Shown one piece after another: positions 1 through 6,890 of a stretch of DNA of 10,407 nucleotides. The notes beneath the pieces were generated by a model that was not told the DNA's origin, did not search any database, and worked only from the letters and a program-made list of their open reading frames with translations. The position numbers were made by a program, and so were the translations under genes. The DNA lies in NCBI GenBank assembly GCA_937917025.1, contig CALFSF010000171.1:1-10407 (forward strand), in the 5' to 3' direction. This stretch comes from an uncultured Paraburkholderia sp. Its GTDB lineage: Bacteria > Pseudomonadota > Gammaproteobacteria > Burkholderiales > Burkholderiaceae. How positions within the stretch are numbered: position 1 is the stretch's first letter; every line of letters begins with the position of its first letter.

Positions 1-425
1 TCGGCTACGTCGCGGCGCCTGCCGCATTGACGGCGGAGTTCCGCAAAGTGCACCCGTTCAACGTGTTCACCGTGAATACGCCGATGCAGCTCGGCCTCGC
101 GCGCTACATGCAGGACCCGGCGCCGTATCTCGACCTGCCGGCGTTCTATCAGAAGAAGCGCGACTTCTTCCGCGCGGGGCTCGCGAATTCGCGCTTCCGG
201 CTACTGCCGTGTGAAGGCACGTACTTCCAGTGCGTCGATTACTCGGCGATCAGCGATCTGCCCGAAGCCGAATTCGCGCAATGGCTGACCGGCGAAATCG
301 GCGTGGCGGCGATTCCCGTGTCAGCGTTCTATCATGCGCCGCACGAATCGGGCGTCGTGCGCTTCTGCTTCGCGAAGCAGGAAAGCACGCTCGCCACCGC
401 GCTCGAACGGCTGGCGCGTCTTTGA
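1..425 (+). CDS. ybdL: Methionine aminotransferase (YbdL-type), C-terminal part, 5' end outside window
   Basis: The frame is open from base 3 (Gly-Tyr-Val-Ala-Ala-Pro) to the TGA at 423-425, giving about 140 C-terminal residues. The protein resembles E. coli YbdL, a PLP-dependent fold-type I transaminase acting on methionine and some aromatic amino acids. Matching segments are the AEFRKVH-FNVFTVNTPMQ stretch, the CEGTYF-VDYSAIS strand and the VRFCFAK-ESTL block, whose Arg is expected to bind the substrate carboxylate. The PLP-binding Lys of this family lies a few residues before the GYV segment, so it falls just outside the window. No frameshift is visible and the C-terminus ends where YbdL does. 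The TTG at 27 is an internal codon, not a start. The gene is convergent with the GST-like gene, with a long hairpin between them. The transaminase family is secure; the exact substrate is less so. Confidence 0.9.
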   Translation, partial: GYVAAPAALTAEFRKVHPFNVFTVNTPMQLGLARYMQDPAPYLDLPAFYQKKRDFFRAGLANSRFRLLPCEGTYFQCVDYSAISDLPEAEFAQWLTGEIGVAAIPVSAFYHAPHESGVVRFCFAKQESTLATALERLARL

Positions 426-429
426 TCCG

Positions 430-478
430 GCGCGCGCGACGATGCGAATGAATCCACATTCCGCATCGTCGCGTGCGT
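430..478. terminator. Long hairpin between convergent genes, candidate bidirectional terminator
   Basis: The arms at 435-450 and 457-473 form a 16-bp stem with one bulged C at 461 and a 6-base loop at 451-456. The core CGCGACGATGCG pairs perfectly with CGCATCGTCGCG. Pairing can extend outward to 430/478 with G·U pairs. It fills the 94-bp gap between the stops of two convergent genes, the usual place for a shared terminator. No T-run follows on either strand, so it is not a textbook intrinsic terminator. It could instead protect mRNA 3' ends. The hairpin is directly visible; its function is inferred. Confidence 0.5.
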
Positions 479-519
479 GTCGTGCTTCGGCGCATCGCGG
501 TTCGCGCGCAACCGCACGC

Positions 520-1170
520 TCACGCCTTCTTGCGTTGCGCCTCGATATACGCCTTGCGGTCGGCGGTCACGCGCTGCGCCGCGGGCCGTTCGTTCACCGC
601 CTTCACATACGCCTTCCAGTCGATCCCCGCGCCGGCGAGGAAATCGCGCCCGTAGATCGCCTGCGTCGCCATGCCGACAAGCGGCAGATGCACGAAACCG
701 GCCGTATCGGACACGCTGAAACGCTCGCCGTGCAGGTACGGCGCGAACTTCGCGAGGCGCCTGAAACCGCTGATATGATGCGTGAGCAGCTTCTCGACAC
801 GCCCTTTGGTCGCGTCGGTGATCGTGCCGCCGAAAAACGCCTGCTTGTACAGGTTACGCACGGTCAGTTCGAGATGCACGTCGACGAAGAACATCATCTC
901 GCGCTCTTTCGCGGCAATCCACGGATCGGCGGAGAAAATCGCCTTCTCCGGATAGCGCGCGGCCAGATATTCGACGATCGCCTGCGACTCGCACAGGTCC
1001 CCGTGTTCGGTCTGGATATACGGCACCTTGCCGAGCGGCGAATGCGCGAGGAACGCCTCGTCCTGGCCCGGCGTCACGAACACCTCCTCAAAAGGGATCT
1101 CGTGTTCGAGCAGAACGAATTTCACCTTGCTGTAATAGTTGGACAACGCGAAACCGCACAGTTTGATCAT
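520..1170 (-). CDS. Glutathione S-transferase family protein, 216 aa
   Basis: The protein is a cytosolic GST-fold protein of the usual length. Residues 1-80 form the thioredoxin-like domain. A Ser-Asn-Tyr-Tyr stretch near residue 10 sits where GSTs keep the residue that activates glutathione. LGKVPYI supplies the cis-proline (residues 46-52), and CESQAIVEYL (residues 60-69) supplies the Glu-Ser that binds the gamma-glutamyl end of glutathione. The remainder is the all-helical domain, with a typical late Asp in the SVSDTAGF segment. The start is the ATG at 1168-1170, preceded on the minus strand by GAAGGAGA at good spacing. The gene is divergent from the acyl-CoA operon, and the 145-bp gap between them carries a palindrome, so the two could share a regulator. 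The GST class and substrate are not identifiable. A role in stress or in detoxifying an operon intermediate is speculation. Confidence 0.88.
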   Translation of the reverse strand: MIKLCGFALSNYYSKVKFVLLEHEIPFEEVFVTPGQDEAFLAHSPLGKVPYIQTEHGDLCESQAIVEYLAARYPEKAIFSADPWIAAKEREMMFFVDVHLELTVRNLYKQAFFGGTITDATKGRVEKLLTHHISGFRRLAKFAPYLHGERFSVSDTAGFVHLPLVGMATQAIYGRDFLAGAGIDWKAYVKAVNERPAAQRVTADRKAYIEAQRKKA

Positions 1171-1269
1171 CGGGTGTCTCCTTCCGGCCTGTTCTGTTTA
1201 TCGAGGGAACCACGTCCGGCAGATCGCCGACGATCGCGCAGTCCGTGTTAACCCATCATCCCAAAATTT

Positions 1270-1281
1270 GCACGATCGTGC
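1270..1281. promoter_or_regulatory. Perfect 12-bp palindrome GCACGATCGTGC, candidate repressor operator
   Basis: The sequence is perfectly self-complementary over 12 bases. It lies in the divergent gap between the GST-like gene and the acyl-CoA operon, 34 bases before the chosen start of the first operon gene. Its last bases overlap the TG of a possible extended -10 element, so a bound protein would block RNA polymerase. TetR-type repressors of acyl-CoA catabolism (PaaR, for example) bind inverted repeats placed like this. No regulator gene lies in the window and I did not match the site to a published consensus. Confidence 0.5.
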
Positions 1282-1287
1282 TATTCT
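1279..1287 (+). promoter_or_regulatory. Possible extended -10 promoter element of the acyl-CoA operon
   Basis: TGC-TATTCT has the TGn extension and four of six matches to TATAAT. No convincing -35 hexamer stands 16-18 bases upstream, which extended -10 promoters tolerate. Transcription would begin near 1293-1295. That would leave almost no leader for an ATG at 1298 and favours the ATG at 1316 as the translation start. This is a weak prediction, supported mainly by its position and the overlapping palindrome. Confidence 0.3.
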
Positions 1288-1315
1288 AAAAACAACCATG
1301 GAGTCGAGCCTTACC

Positions 1316-2881
1316 ATGACCTCTCGTCAGTTCAGCATCGAAACTATCGGCATCGTCGGCACGGGCGCAATGGGCCGCGGCATCGCGCAGATCGCGGCGC
1401 TCTCGGGCCTGAACGTGCGTCTCTACGACACGAACCCCGAAGCCGTCGGCGCGGCGCGCGACTATCTTGCCGACACGTTCGCAAAACTCGCCGCCAAAGG
1501 CAAGCTCGAACCGGCGCGCGTTACCGCCGCGCTCGCGTGTGTGACAGGCGCGGCGGCAATCGCGGACCTCGCCGGCTGCGATCTCGTCGTCGAAGCGATC
1601 GTCGAGAAGCTCGACGTCAAGCGCACCCTCTTTCGCGAGCTCGAAACGGTGGTGGGCGGCAACTGCGTGCTGGCGTCGAACACGTCGTCGCTGTCGATCA
1701 CGTCGATTGCGGCGGGCTGCCAGAATCCGTCGCGCGTCGTCGGCTATCACTTCTTCAATCCGGTGCCGCTGATGAAGGTCGTCGAGGTGATCGACGGCCT
1801 GCGCGGCGATCCGGCCGCCGGCGACGCGCTGATGAGCCTCGCGCGCCGCATGGGCCACACGCCGGTGCGCGCGAAGGACATGCCCGGCTTCATCGTCAAT
1901 CATGCCGGACGCGGGATGAACACCGAGGGCCTGCGCGTGGCGGGCGAAGGTGTCGCGAGTTTTGTCGACATCGACCGCATCATGCGCGAGCAGGCGGGCT
2001 TCCGGCTCGGGCCGTTCGAGCTGCTCGACCTGACGGCGCTCGACGTGTCGCACCCGGTGATGGAGTCGATCTATCACCAGTTCTACGAAGAGCCGCGCTT
2101 CACGCCGTCGCCGATTACGGGCACGCGCCTCGCGGGCGGTCTGATCGGCCGCAAGACGGGCGAAGGCTTTTACCGGTACGTCGACGGCAAGCAGCAGCTC
2201 GAAGCCGAAGCCGCGGCGCCAACCGGACTACCGAAGCGCGTGTGGGTCAGCCGCCGCTATCCCGAAGCGCGCGAAGCCGTGCTGCAGATCGTCGCGAAAA
2301 GCGGCGTGGCGCTCGACGAAGGCGCAACGCCCGCGGCGGATTCGCTGATCGTCGTGACGCCGTTCGGGCATGACGCGACCACCGCCGCCGTCGACGAAAA
2401 TCTCGACGCAAGCCGTGTTGTGGCGATCGATGCGCTGTTCCCGCTCGCCGGCGCGCAACGCCGCACGCTGATGACGACGCCCGCGACGACGCGCGCCGCG
2501 CGCGACGCCGGCCACGCGCTCTTCGCCGCCGACAACGTGCCCGTCACCGTGATCCGCGATTCGACGGGCTTCGTCGCGCAACGGGTGGTCGCGACCATCG
2601 TCAACATTGGCTGCGATATCGCGCAAAAGCAGATCGCGTCGCCGCTCGACATCGATCTGGCCGTCACGCTCGGCCTCGGCTATCCGCGCGGCCCGCTCGC
2701 CCTCGGCGACGCGCTCGGCGCGAAGACGATTCTCACGATCCTGCGCAACATCTCGAGCGTGCTGGAAGATCCGCGCTACCGTCCATCGCCGTGGCTCGCA
2801 CGTCGCGCGCAACTTGGCCTTTCGCTCACGCAGCCCGACATCGCCGACGACACCAACACCCACGCAAAGGACCCACGATGA
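1316..2881 (+). CDS. 3-hydroxyacyl-CoA dehydrogenase, two-domain PaaH-like, 521 aa
   Basis: The enzyme oxidises (S)-3-hydroxyacyl-CoA to 3-oxoacyl-CoA with NAD+. Residues 9-40 are the Rossmann start with GTGAMG (15-20) and an acidic Asp-38 ending the second strand. SNTSS lies at 121-125. His-145 in HFFNP and Glu-157 match the catalytic dyad, and Asn-195 follows in PGFIVN. The first C-terminal domain ends near 290. After a divergent linker (about 300-405), a second 3HCDH domain begins at STGF (416) and includes GYPRGPLALGD. This layout is that of PaaH (about 475 aa), which acts on 3-hydroxyadipyl-CoA, but the neighbours are not phenylacetate genes. ATG 1316 is preferred, with GGAG at 1300-1303 although the spacing is long; in-frame ATG 1298 lacks a Shine-Dalgarno. 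The stop overlaps the next start as ATGA. The family is secure; the substrate is open. Confidence 0.9.
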   Translation: MTSRQFSIETIGIVGTGAMGRGIAQIAALSGLNVRLYDTNPEAVGAARDYLADTFAKLAAKGKLEPARVTAALACVTGAAAIADLAGCDLVVEAIVEKLDVKRTLFRELETVVGGNCVLASNTSSLSITSIAAGCQNPSRVVGYHFFNPVPLMKVVEVIDGLRGDPAAGDALMSLARRMGHTPVRAKDMPGFIVNHAGRGMNTEGLRVAGEGVASFVDIDRIMREQAGFRLGPFELLDLTALDVSHPVMESIYHQFYEEPRFTPSPITGTRLAGGLIGRKTGEGFYRYVDGKQQLEAEAAAPTGLPKRVWVSRRYPEAREAVLQIVAKSGVALDEGATPAADSLIVVTPFGHDATTAAVDENLDASRVVAIDALFPLAGAQRRTLMTTPATTRAARDAGHALFAADNVPVTVIRDSTGFVAQRVVATIVNIGCDIAQKQIASPLDIDLAVTLGLGYPRGPLALGDALGAKTILTILRNISSVLEDPRYRPSPWLARRAQLGLSLTQPDIADDTNTHAKDPR

Positions 2882-3666
2882 GCGCCGAACTCCTCACGTC
2901 CCGCCCGGCCGAAAGCGAATCCACGCTCGTGCTGACGCTGTCGAATCCAGGCACGCGCAACGCGCTGCATCCGGACATGTACGCCGCCGGCATCGAGGCG
3001 ATCGACACGGCCGAACGCGATCCGTCGATCCGTGCGATCGTGCTGACCGGCGCGGACCAGTTCTTCTGCGCGGGCGGCAACCTGAACCGGCTGCTCGAAA
3101 ATCGCGCGAAAGATCCTTCGGTGCAGGCGCAAAGCATCGACATGCTCGGTGAGTGGATCGCCGCGCTGCGTTCGTCGACGAAACCGGTGATCGCCGCCGT
3201 CGAGGGCGCGGCGGCCGGCGCGGGGTTTTCGCTCGCGCTTGCCTGCGACCTGATCGTCGCCGCCGAAGATGCGAAATTCGTGATGTCGTACGCGCGCGTC
3301 GGACTGACGCCGGACGGCGGCGGCTCGTGGTTTCTCGCGCAGGCGCTGCCGCGCCAGATCGCGGCCGAAGTGCTGTTCGAAGGCAAGCCCGTGATCGCGA
3401 CGCGGCTCCATGAACTCGGTGTCGTCAACAAGCTGGCAAAGGCCGTCGCGGTGCGCGACATGGCGCTCGCATGGGCCGACGACCTCGGCCGGATCTCGCC
3501 GTATTCGATCACGTGCATCAAGTCGCTGATCGGCGCGGCCGGCACGCAATCGCTGCCGGATCATCTCGCAGCCGAGCGCGACAACTTCGTCTCCGCGCTG
3601 CATCAGGGCGATGCGATCGAGGGCATCACCGCGTTCCTCGAAAAACGCGCACCGGTCTACAAATGA
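2878..3666 (+). CDS. Enoyl-CoA hydratase/isomerase (crotonase) family protein, PaaG-like active site, 262 aa
   Basis: This is a full-length crotonase-fold protein. Two segments build the oxyanion hole that holds the thioester: FCAGG (63-67) and GAAAGAG (110-116). Hand alignment to rat mitochondrial enoyl-CoA hydratase places Ser-118 at the catalytic Glu-144 position and Tyr-138 at Glu-164, so both hydratase glutamates are missing. Asp-146 in the GLTPDGGG segment matches the catalytic Asp of PaaG, the ring-opening epoxyphenylacetyl-CoA isomerase, and nearby residues (AKFVM, AFLEKRAP) also resemble PaaG. A double-bond isomerase or other non-hydratase activity is therefore more likely than simple hydration. 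Some automated annotations may call close relatives an alternative oxepin-CoA hydrolase; that is from memory and unverified. The gene is coupled by ATGA overlaps to both neighbours, so all three are probably co-translated. Confidence 0.88.
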   Translation: MSAELLTSRPAESESTLVLTLSNPGTRNALHPDMYAAGIEAIDTAERDPSIRAIVLTGADQFFCAGGNLNRLLENRAKDPSVQAQSIDMLGEWIAALRSSTKPVIAAVEGAAAGAGFSLALACDLIVAAEDAKFVMSYARVGLTPDGGGSWFLAQALPRQIAAEVLFEGKPVIATRLHELGVVNKLAKAVAVRDMALAWADDLGRISPYSITCIKSLIGAAGTQSLPDHLAAERDNFVSALHQGDAIEGITAFLEKRAPVYK

Positions 3667-4394
3667 GCGAACCGCAAAACGCCGCATTCCAGCTGCCGAA
3701 GCGCCGCCGCATCTATTTGATGCGGCACGGCGACGTCACGTATTTCGACGCCACCGGCCGCGCGATCGATCCTGAAACCGTGCCGCTCAACGAGAACGGC
3801 CGCGCACAGGCGAGCGCCGCGGGCCGCGCGTTTGCAGAGCAGCAGGTCCGCTTCGATCGCGTGATCGTGAGCGGCCTGCCGCGCACGGTCGAAACCGCGC
3901 AACGCGTGCTCGCCGAAACCGGGCAGCAGATCGAGCTGAAAATCGAGCCCGCGTTGCAGGAAATTCGCGGCGGACGGCTCGGCAGCATTCCGGTGAAAGA
4001 TATCGAAGCCGCGTTTCTGAGCGCGTTCGACGGCATCGTCCCTGAGGACACGCGCTTTCTGGGCGGCGAAACGATCGGCGAGCTGTTCGACCGCGTGCTG
4101 CCGGCGCTTGCCACGCTGCGCGAAGACACGTCGTGGGACACGGTGCTGCTCGTGCTGCACGGCGGAGTGAACCGCGCGATTCTCTCGCATGCGATCACGG
4201 CGGGCGGCCGCACGTTCTTCGGCCATCTCGCGCAGGCGACGGGCTGCATCAACACGCTCGATGTCGGCACAGCACCGCGCGACTGGGTGCTGCGCGCGAT
4301 CAACTATTCACCGCCCTCGCCGCTTCATCGCGATGTGCGCAACACGACGATGGAACTGCTCTACGCGCAATTCATTCAATACAGGCGTAGCTGA
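3663..4394 (+). CDS. Histidine phosphatase (phosphoglycerate mutase-like) family protein, 243 aa
   Basis: The protein is a cytosolic member of the histidine phosphatase superfamily. Arg-21, His-22 and Gly-23 in LMRHGD form the signature; His-22 is the residue expected to be phosphorylated. The SGLPRTVETA block (70-79) gives the second phosphate-binding Arg (Arg-74). Glu-100 in LQEIRGG is the likely proton donor, and His-166 in VLHGG is the second catalytic His. All core residues are present, so it should be active. There is no signal peptide or membrane segment. The start ATG overlaps the crotonase stop, and the kinase follows 19 bases after the stop. A phosphatase directly before a kinase in an acyl-CoA operon suggests it may act on a phosphorylated acyl-CoA intermediate or a by-product. 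It could equally be a housekeeping or sugar-phosphate phosphatase. The substrate is unknown. Confidence 0.9.
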   Translation: MSEPQNAAFQLPKRRRIYLMRHGDVTYFDATGRAIDPETVPLNENGRAQASAAGRAFAEQQVRFDRVIVSGLPRTVETAQRVLAETGQQIELKIEPALQEIRGGRLGSIPVKDIEAAFLSAFDGIVPEDTRFLGGETIGELFDRVLPALATLREDTSWDTVLLVLHGGVNRAILSHAITAGGRTFFGHLAQATGCINTLDVGTAPRDWVLRAINYSPPSPLHRDVRNTTMELLYAQFIQYRRS

Positions 4395-4413
4395 ACCCGA
4401 TCTGGAGGAGACA

Positions 4414-5520
4414 ATGATGCAGGCCAGTTCCGCAGGAGAACCGGAGCATACGCCGGACTACTCGGCATTCGAAGGCACACGGCCCGTCGCGGACAAGCAG
4501 CGCTTCGACGCGGACCAGCTCGGCGCGTGGCTTCAGCAACACGTCGAGGGCTTCGCCGGGCCGGTGACCGTCGAACAGTTCGCCGGCGGCCAGTCCAATC
4601 CGACGTTCAAACTCGTCACGCCGTCGCGCTCCTATGTGATGCGCGCGAAGCCCGGCCCCGCGGCGAAACTCCTGCCGTCGGCGCACGCGGTGGAGCGCGA
4701 GTATCGCGTGATGCACGCACTTGCCGACACCGACGTGCCCGTCGCGAGGATGCTCGCGCTTTGCGAGGACGAAAGCGTGATCGGCCGCGCGTTCTACGTG
4801 ATGGAGTTCGTTCAGGGCCGCGTGCTGTGGGATCAGTCGCTGCCCGGCATGACGACCGGTGAGCGTAGCGCGATCTACGACGAAATGAATCGCGTGATCG
4901 CGGCGCTGCATAGCGTCGATCCAGCGGCGGTCGGACTTGCTGACTATGGCAAACCGGGCAACTACTTCGCGCGGCAGATCGGTCGCTGGAGCCGGCAGTA
5001 TGTGGCGTCCGAAACGGAGCCGATCGACGTGATGAACCGCCTCATCGAATGGCTGCCGCAGCACATGCCGGCCGACACCGACGGGCGGGCTTCGGTCGTG
5101 CATGGCGACTACCGTCTCGACAACCTGATTTTCCATCCACACGAGCCGCGCGTGCTTGCCGTACTCGACTGGGAACTGTCGACGCTCGGCGACCCGCTTG
5201 CCGACTTCGCGTATCACTGCATGGCGTGGCACGTCGATCCCACGCAGTTTCGCGGCATTGCCGGCCTCGACTGGGCCGCGCTCGGCATTCCGGACGAAGC
5301 GCATTACGTCGAACGTTATTGCGCGCGCACCGGGTTCCACATTGAAGGCGACTGGAATTTCTATCTGGCGTACAACATGTTCCGCATCGCGGCGATCCTG
5401 CAGGGGATCATGAAGCGCGTCGTCGACGGCACCGCTGCGAGCGCGCAGGCGATCGATGCCGGCCGTCGCGCGAAGCCGATGGCGGAACTCGCGTGGCGCT
5501 ACGCGCAGAAGGTGCGCTAG
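4414..5520 (+). CDS. ACAD10/11-type kinase-domain phosphotransferase (APH fold), 368 aa
   Basis: The protein has the aminoglycoside-phosphotransferase fold of the ACAD10/ACAD11 N-terminal domain. GGQSNPTF (58-65) is the nucleotide loop, Lys-79 in MRAKP the ATP-contacting lysine and Glu-95 its partner. HGDYRLDNLIF (230-240) is the catalytic loop with Asp-232 and Asn-237. LDWELSTLGDP (251-261) holds metal-binding Asp-252. Antibiotic resistance is very unlikely given the neighbours. The characterised relatives, LvaA and the ACAD10/11 kinase domain, phosphorylate the hydroxyl of 4-hydroxyacyl-CoA. The matching dehydrogenase is the next gene, 42 bases downstream, which supports the same role here. 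ATG 4414 is adopted. ATG 4417 also fits the strong GGAGGAG at 4404-4410, and the two differ by one Met. The kinase family is secure; the substrate is inferred. Confidence 0.9.
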   Translation: MMQASSAGEPEHTPDYSAFEGTRPVADKQRFDADQLGAWLQQHVEGFAGPVTVEQFAGGQSNPTFKLVTPSRSYVMRAKPGPAAKLLPSAHAVEREYRVMHALADTDVPVARMLALCEDESVIGRAFYVMEFVQGRVLWDQSLPGMTTGERSAIYDEMNRVIAALHSVDPAAVGLADYGKPGNYFARQIGRWSRQYVASETEPIDVMNRLIEWLPQHMPADTDGRASVVHGDYRLDNLIFHPHEPRVLAVLDWELSTLGDPLADFAYHCMAWHVDPTQFRGIAGLDWAALGIPDEAHYVERYCARTGFHIEGDWNFYLAYNMFRIAAILQGIMKRVVDGTAASAQAIDAGRRAKPMAELAWRYAQKVR

Positions 5521-5562
5521 CCGCCGCCCGATCATTGCTCATCGTTACCCGCGAGGACTTAC

Positions 5563-6804
5563 ATGAATTTCGATTACACCCCGAAGGTGCAGGCGTTGCG
5601 CGAGAAATTGCTCGCTTTCTTCGACGAACACATCTATCCGAACGAGCGCGCATTCGCCGAGGAGATTGCGCGCAATCGCCAGAACGGCAATGCATGGATT
5701 CCGACTGAACTGATCGAGCGTCTCAAGCAGAAAGCGCGCGACGCCGGGCTGTGGAACCTGTTCCTGCCGGACTCGGCGCGCGGCGCGGGCCTCACGAATC
5801 TCGAATACGCGCCGCTGTGCGAAATCATGGGCCGGGTGCCCTGGGCGCCCGAAGTGTTCAACTGCAACGCGCCCGACACCGGCAACATGGAAACAATCGA
5901 GCGCTACGGCAGCGAAGAAAACAGGCGCGAATGGCTCGAGCCGCTGCTGCAGGGCCATATCCGTTCGGCGTTCCTGATGACGGAGCCGGCCGTGGCGTCG
6001 TCGGATGCGACGAATATCCAGACGAGCATCGTGCGCGACGGCGACGACTACGTCATCAACGGCCGCAAGTGGTGGTCGTCGGGCGCGGGCGATCCGCGCT
6101 GCAAGGTGTACATCGTGATGGGCAAGACCGATCCCGAAGCGCCGCGCCATCAACAGCAGTCGATGATCCTCGTGCCCGCCGACGCAACCGGCGTCACCGT
6201 GCATCGTCCGCTGACGGTGTTCGGTTACGACGATGCACCGCACGGCCACATGGAAATCTCGCTGGAAAACGTGCGCGTGCCGGCGTCGAATCTGCTGCTG
6301 GGAGAAGGCCGCGGTTTCGAGATCGCGCAGGGCCGTCTCGGGCCGGGGCGCATTCACCATTGCATGCGTCTGATCGGTCTCGCCGAGCGCGCGCTCGAAC
6401 TGATGTCGAAGCGCTCGCTGGAGCGCGTCGCGTTCGGCAAGCCGGTCGCCGCGCAAGGCGTGACGCTGGAGCGCATCGCCGAGGCGCGCTGCATGATCGA
6501 ACAGGCGCGCCTGCTCACGCTGAAGACGGCGTACATGATGGATACCGTCGGCAACAAGGGCGCGCGCGGCGAGATCGCGATGATCAAGGTCGTCGCGCCG
6601 AACATGGCGTGTCAGGTCATCGACTGGGCCATGCAGGCGCATGGCGCGGCCGGCATGAGCGACGATTTTCCGCTCGCGTATGCGTACACGTCGGCGCGCA
6701 CGCTGCGCTTCGCGGATGGTCCCGACGAGGTACATCGCAACGCAATCGCGAAACTCGAACTGGCGCGTTATGCGGAGGCGGCGCCGGCGCAACACGCGCA
6801 ATAA
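5563..6804 (+). CDS. Acyl-CoA dehydrogenase, ACAD10/ACAD11 type, 413 aa
   Basis: This FAD-dependent acyl-CoA dehydrogenase is most like the C-terminal domain of animal ACAD11 and ACAD10. Shared blocks include FNCNAPDTGNME (99-110), TEPAVASSDATNI (140-152), DPRC with MGKTDPEAPRH (177-196), and GFEIAQGRLGPGRIHHCMRL (251-270). FADGPDEVHR (383-392) stands where standard enzymes have IYEGT-x-x-IxR, so Asp-385 replaces the usual catalytic Glu, as it does in ACAD10/11. In characterised relatives (ACAD10/11, LvaC), this type acts after the kinase and eliminates phosphate from a 4-phosphoacyl-CoA to give an enoyl-CoA. ATG 5563 follows GAGGA at 5553-5557. It is apparently the last gene of the operon, with hairpins after its TAA. 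Long-chain dehydrogenation remains an alternative role. Confidence 0.93.
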   Translation: MNFDYTPKVQALREKLLAFFDEHIYPNERAFAEEIARNRQNGNAWIPTELIERLKQKARDAGLWNLFLPDSARGAGLTNLEYAPLCEIMGRVPWAPEVFNCNAPDTGNMETIERYGSEENRREWLEPLLQGHIRSAFLMTEPAVASSDATNIQTSIVRDGDDYVINGRKWWSSGAGDPRCKVYIVMGKTDPEAPRHQQQSMILVPADATGVTVHRPLTVFGYDDAPHGHMEISLENVRVPASNLLLGEGRGFEIAQGRLGPGRIHHCMRLIGLAERALELMSKRSLERVAFGKPVAAQGVTLERIAEARCMIEQARLLTLKTAYMMDTVGNKGARGEIAMIKVVAPNMACQVIDWAMQAHGAAGMSDDFPLAYAYTSARTLRFADGPDEVHRNAIAKLELARYAEAAPAQHAQ

Positions 6805-6807
6805 CGG

Positions 6808-6874
6808 CGCTATAGCGGCGGGATTTACACGATGCAGTGGCGTGGCCAACGCCCGCCCGGTCACGCCCTGCATC
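6808..6874 (+). terminator. Palindrome and bulged hairpin after the acyl-CoA operon, possible terminator
   Basis: Two structures follow the dehydrogenase stop. CGCTATAGCG at 6808-6817 is a perfect 10-bp palindrome. GATGCAG-T-GGCGTG (6831-6844) pairs with CACGCC-CTGCATC (6862-6874), giving a 13-bp stem with one bulged T and a 17-base loop. No clean T-run follows, only a T-rich stretch further on. It may end or attenuate operon transcription before the GST gene, or stabilise the mRNA end. The pairing is visible; the function is inferred. Confidence 0.4.
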
Positions 6875-6890
6875 AAGATTCTATCTGTGC

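Noticed and set aside
334..1251. Long plus-strand frame opposite the GST-like gene, and similar long frames opposite other genes
   Set aside because: Such frames come from GC-rich third positions; their Arg/Ala/His-rich translations show no domain, while the opposite strand encodes clear families.
1139..1315. N-terminal extension of the 3-HAD from an upstream start
   Set aside because: Translation upstream of 1298 has no family similarity, runs through the palindrome and control region, and lacks a ribosome site.
1316..3666. Phenylacetate (paa) degradation genes paaH and paaG proper
   Set aside because: The first two proteins resemble PaaH and PaaG, but no paaABCDE, paaZ or paaK is present, and the downstream kinase and ACAD11-type dehydrogenase do not belong to that pathway.
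4414..5520. Aminoglycoside resistance gene
   Set aside because: The fold is APH, but the sequence follows the ACAD10/11 kinase-domain subgroup and the gene sits in an acyl-CoA operon.
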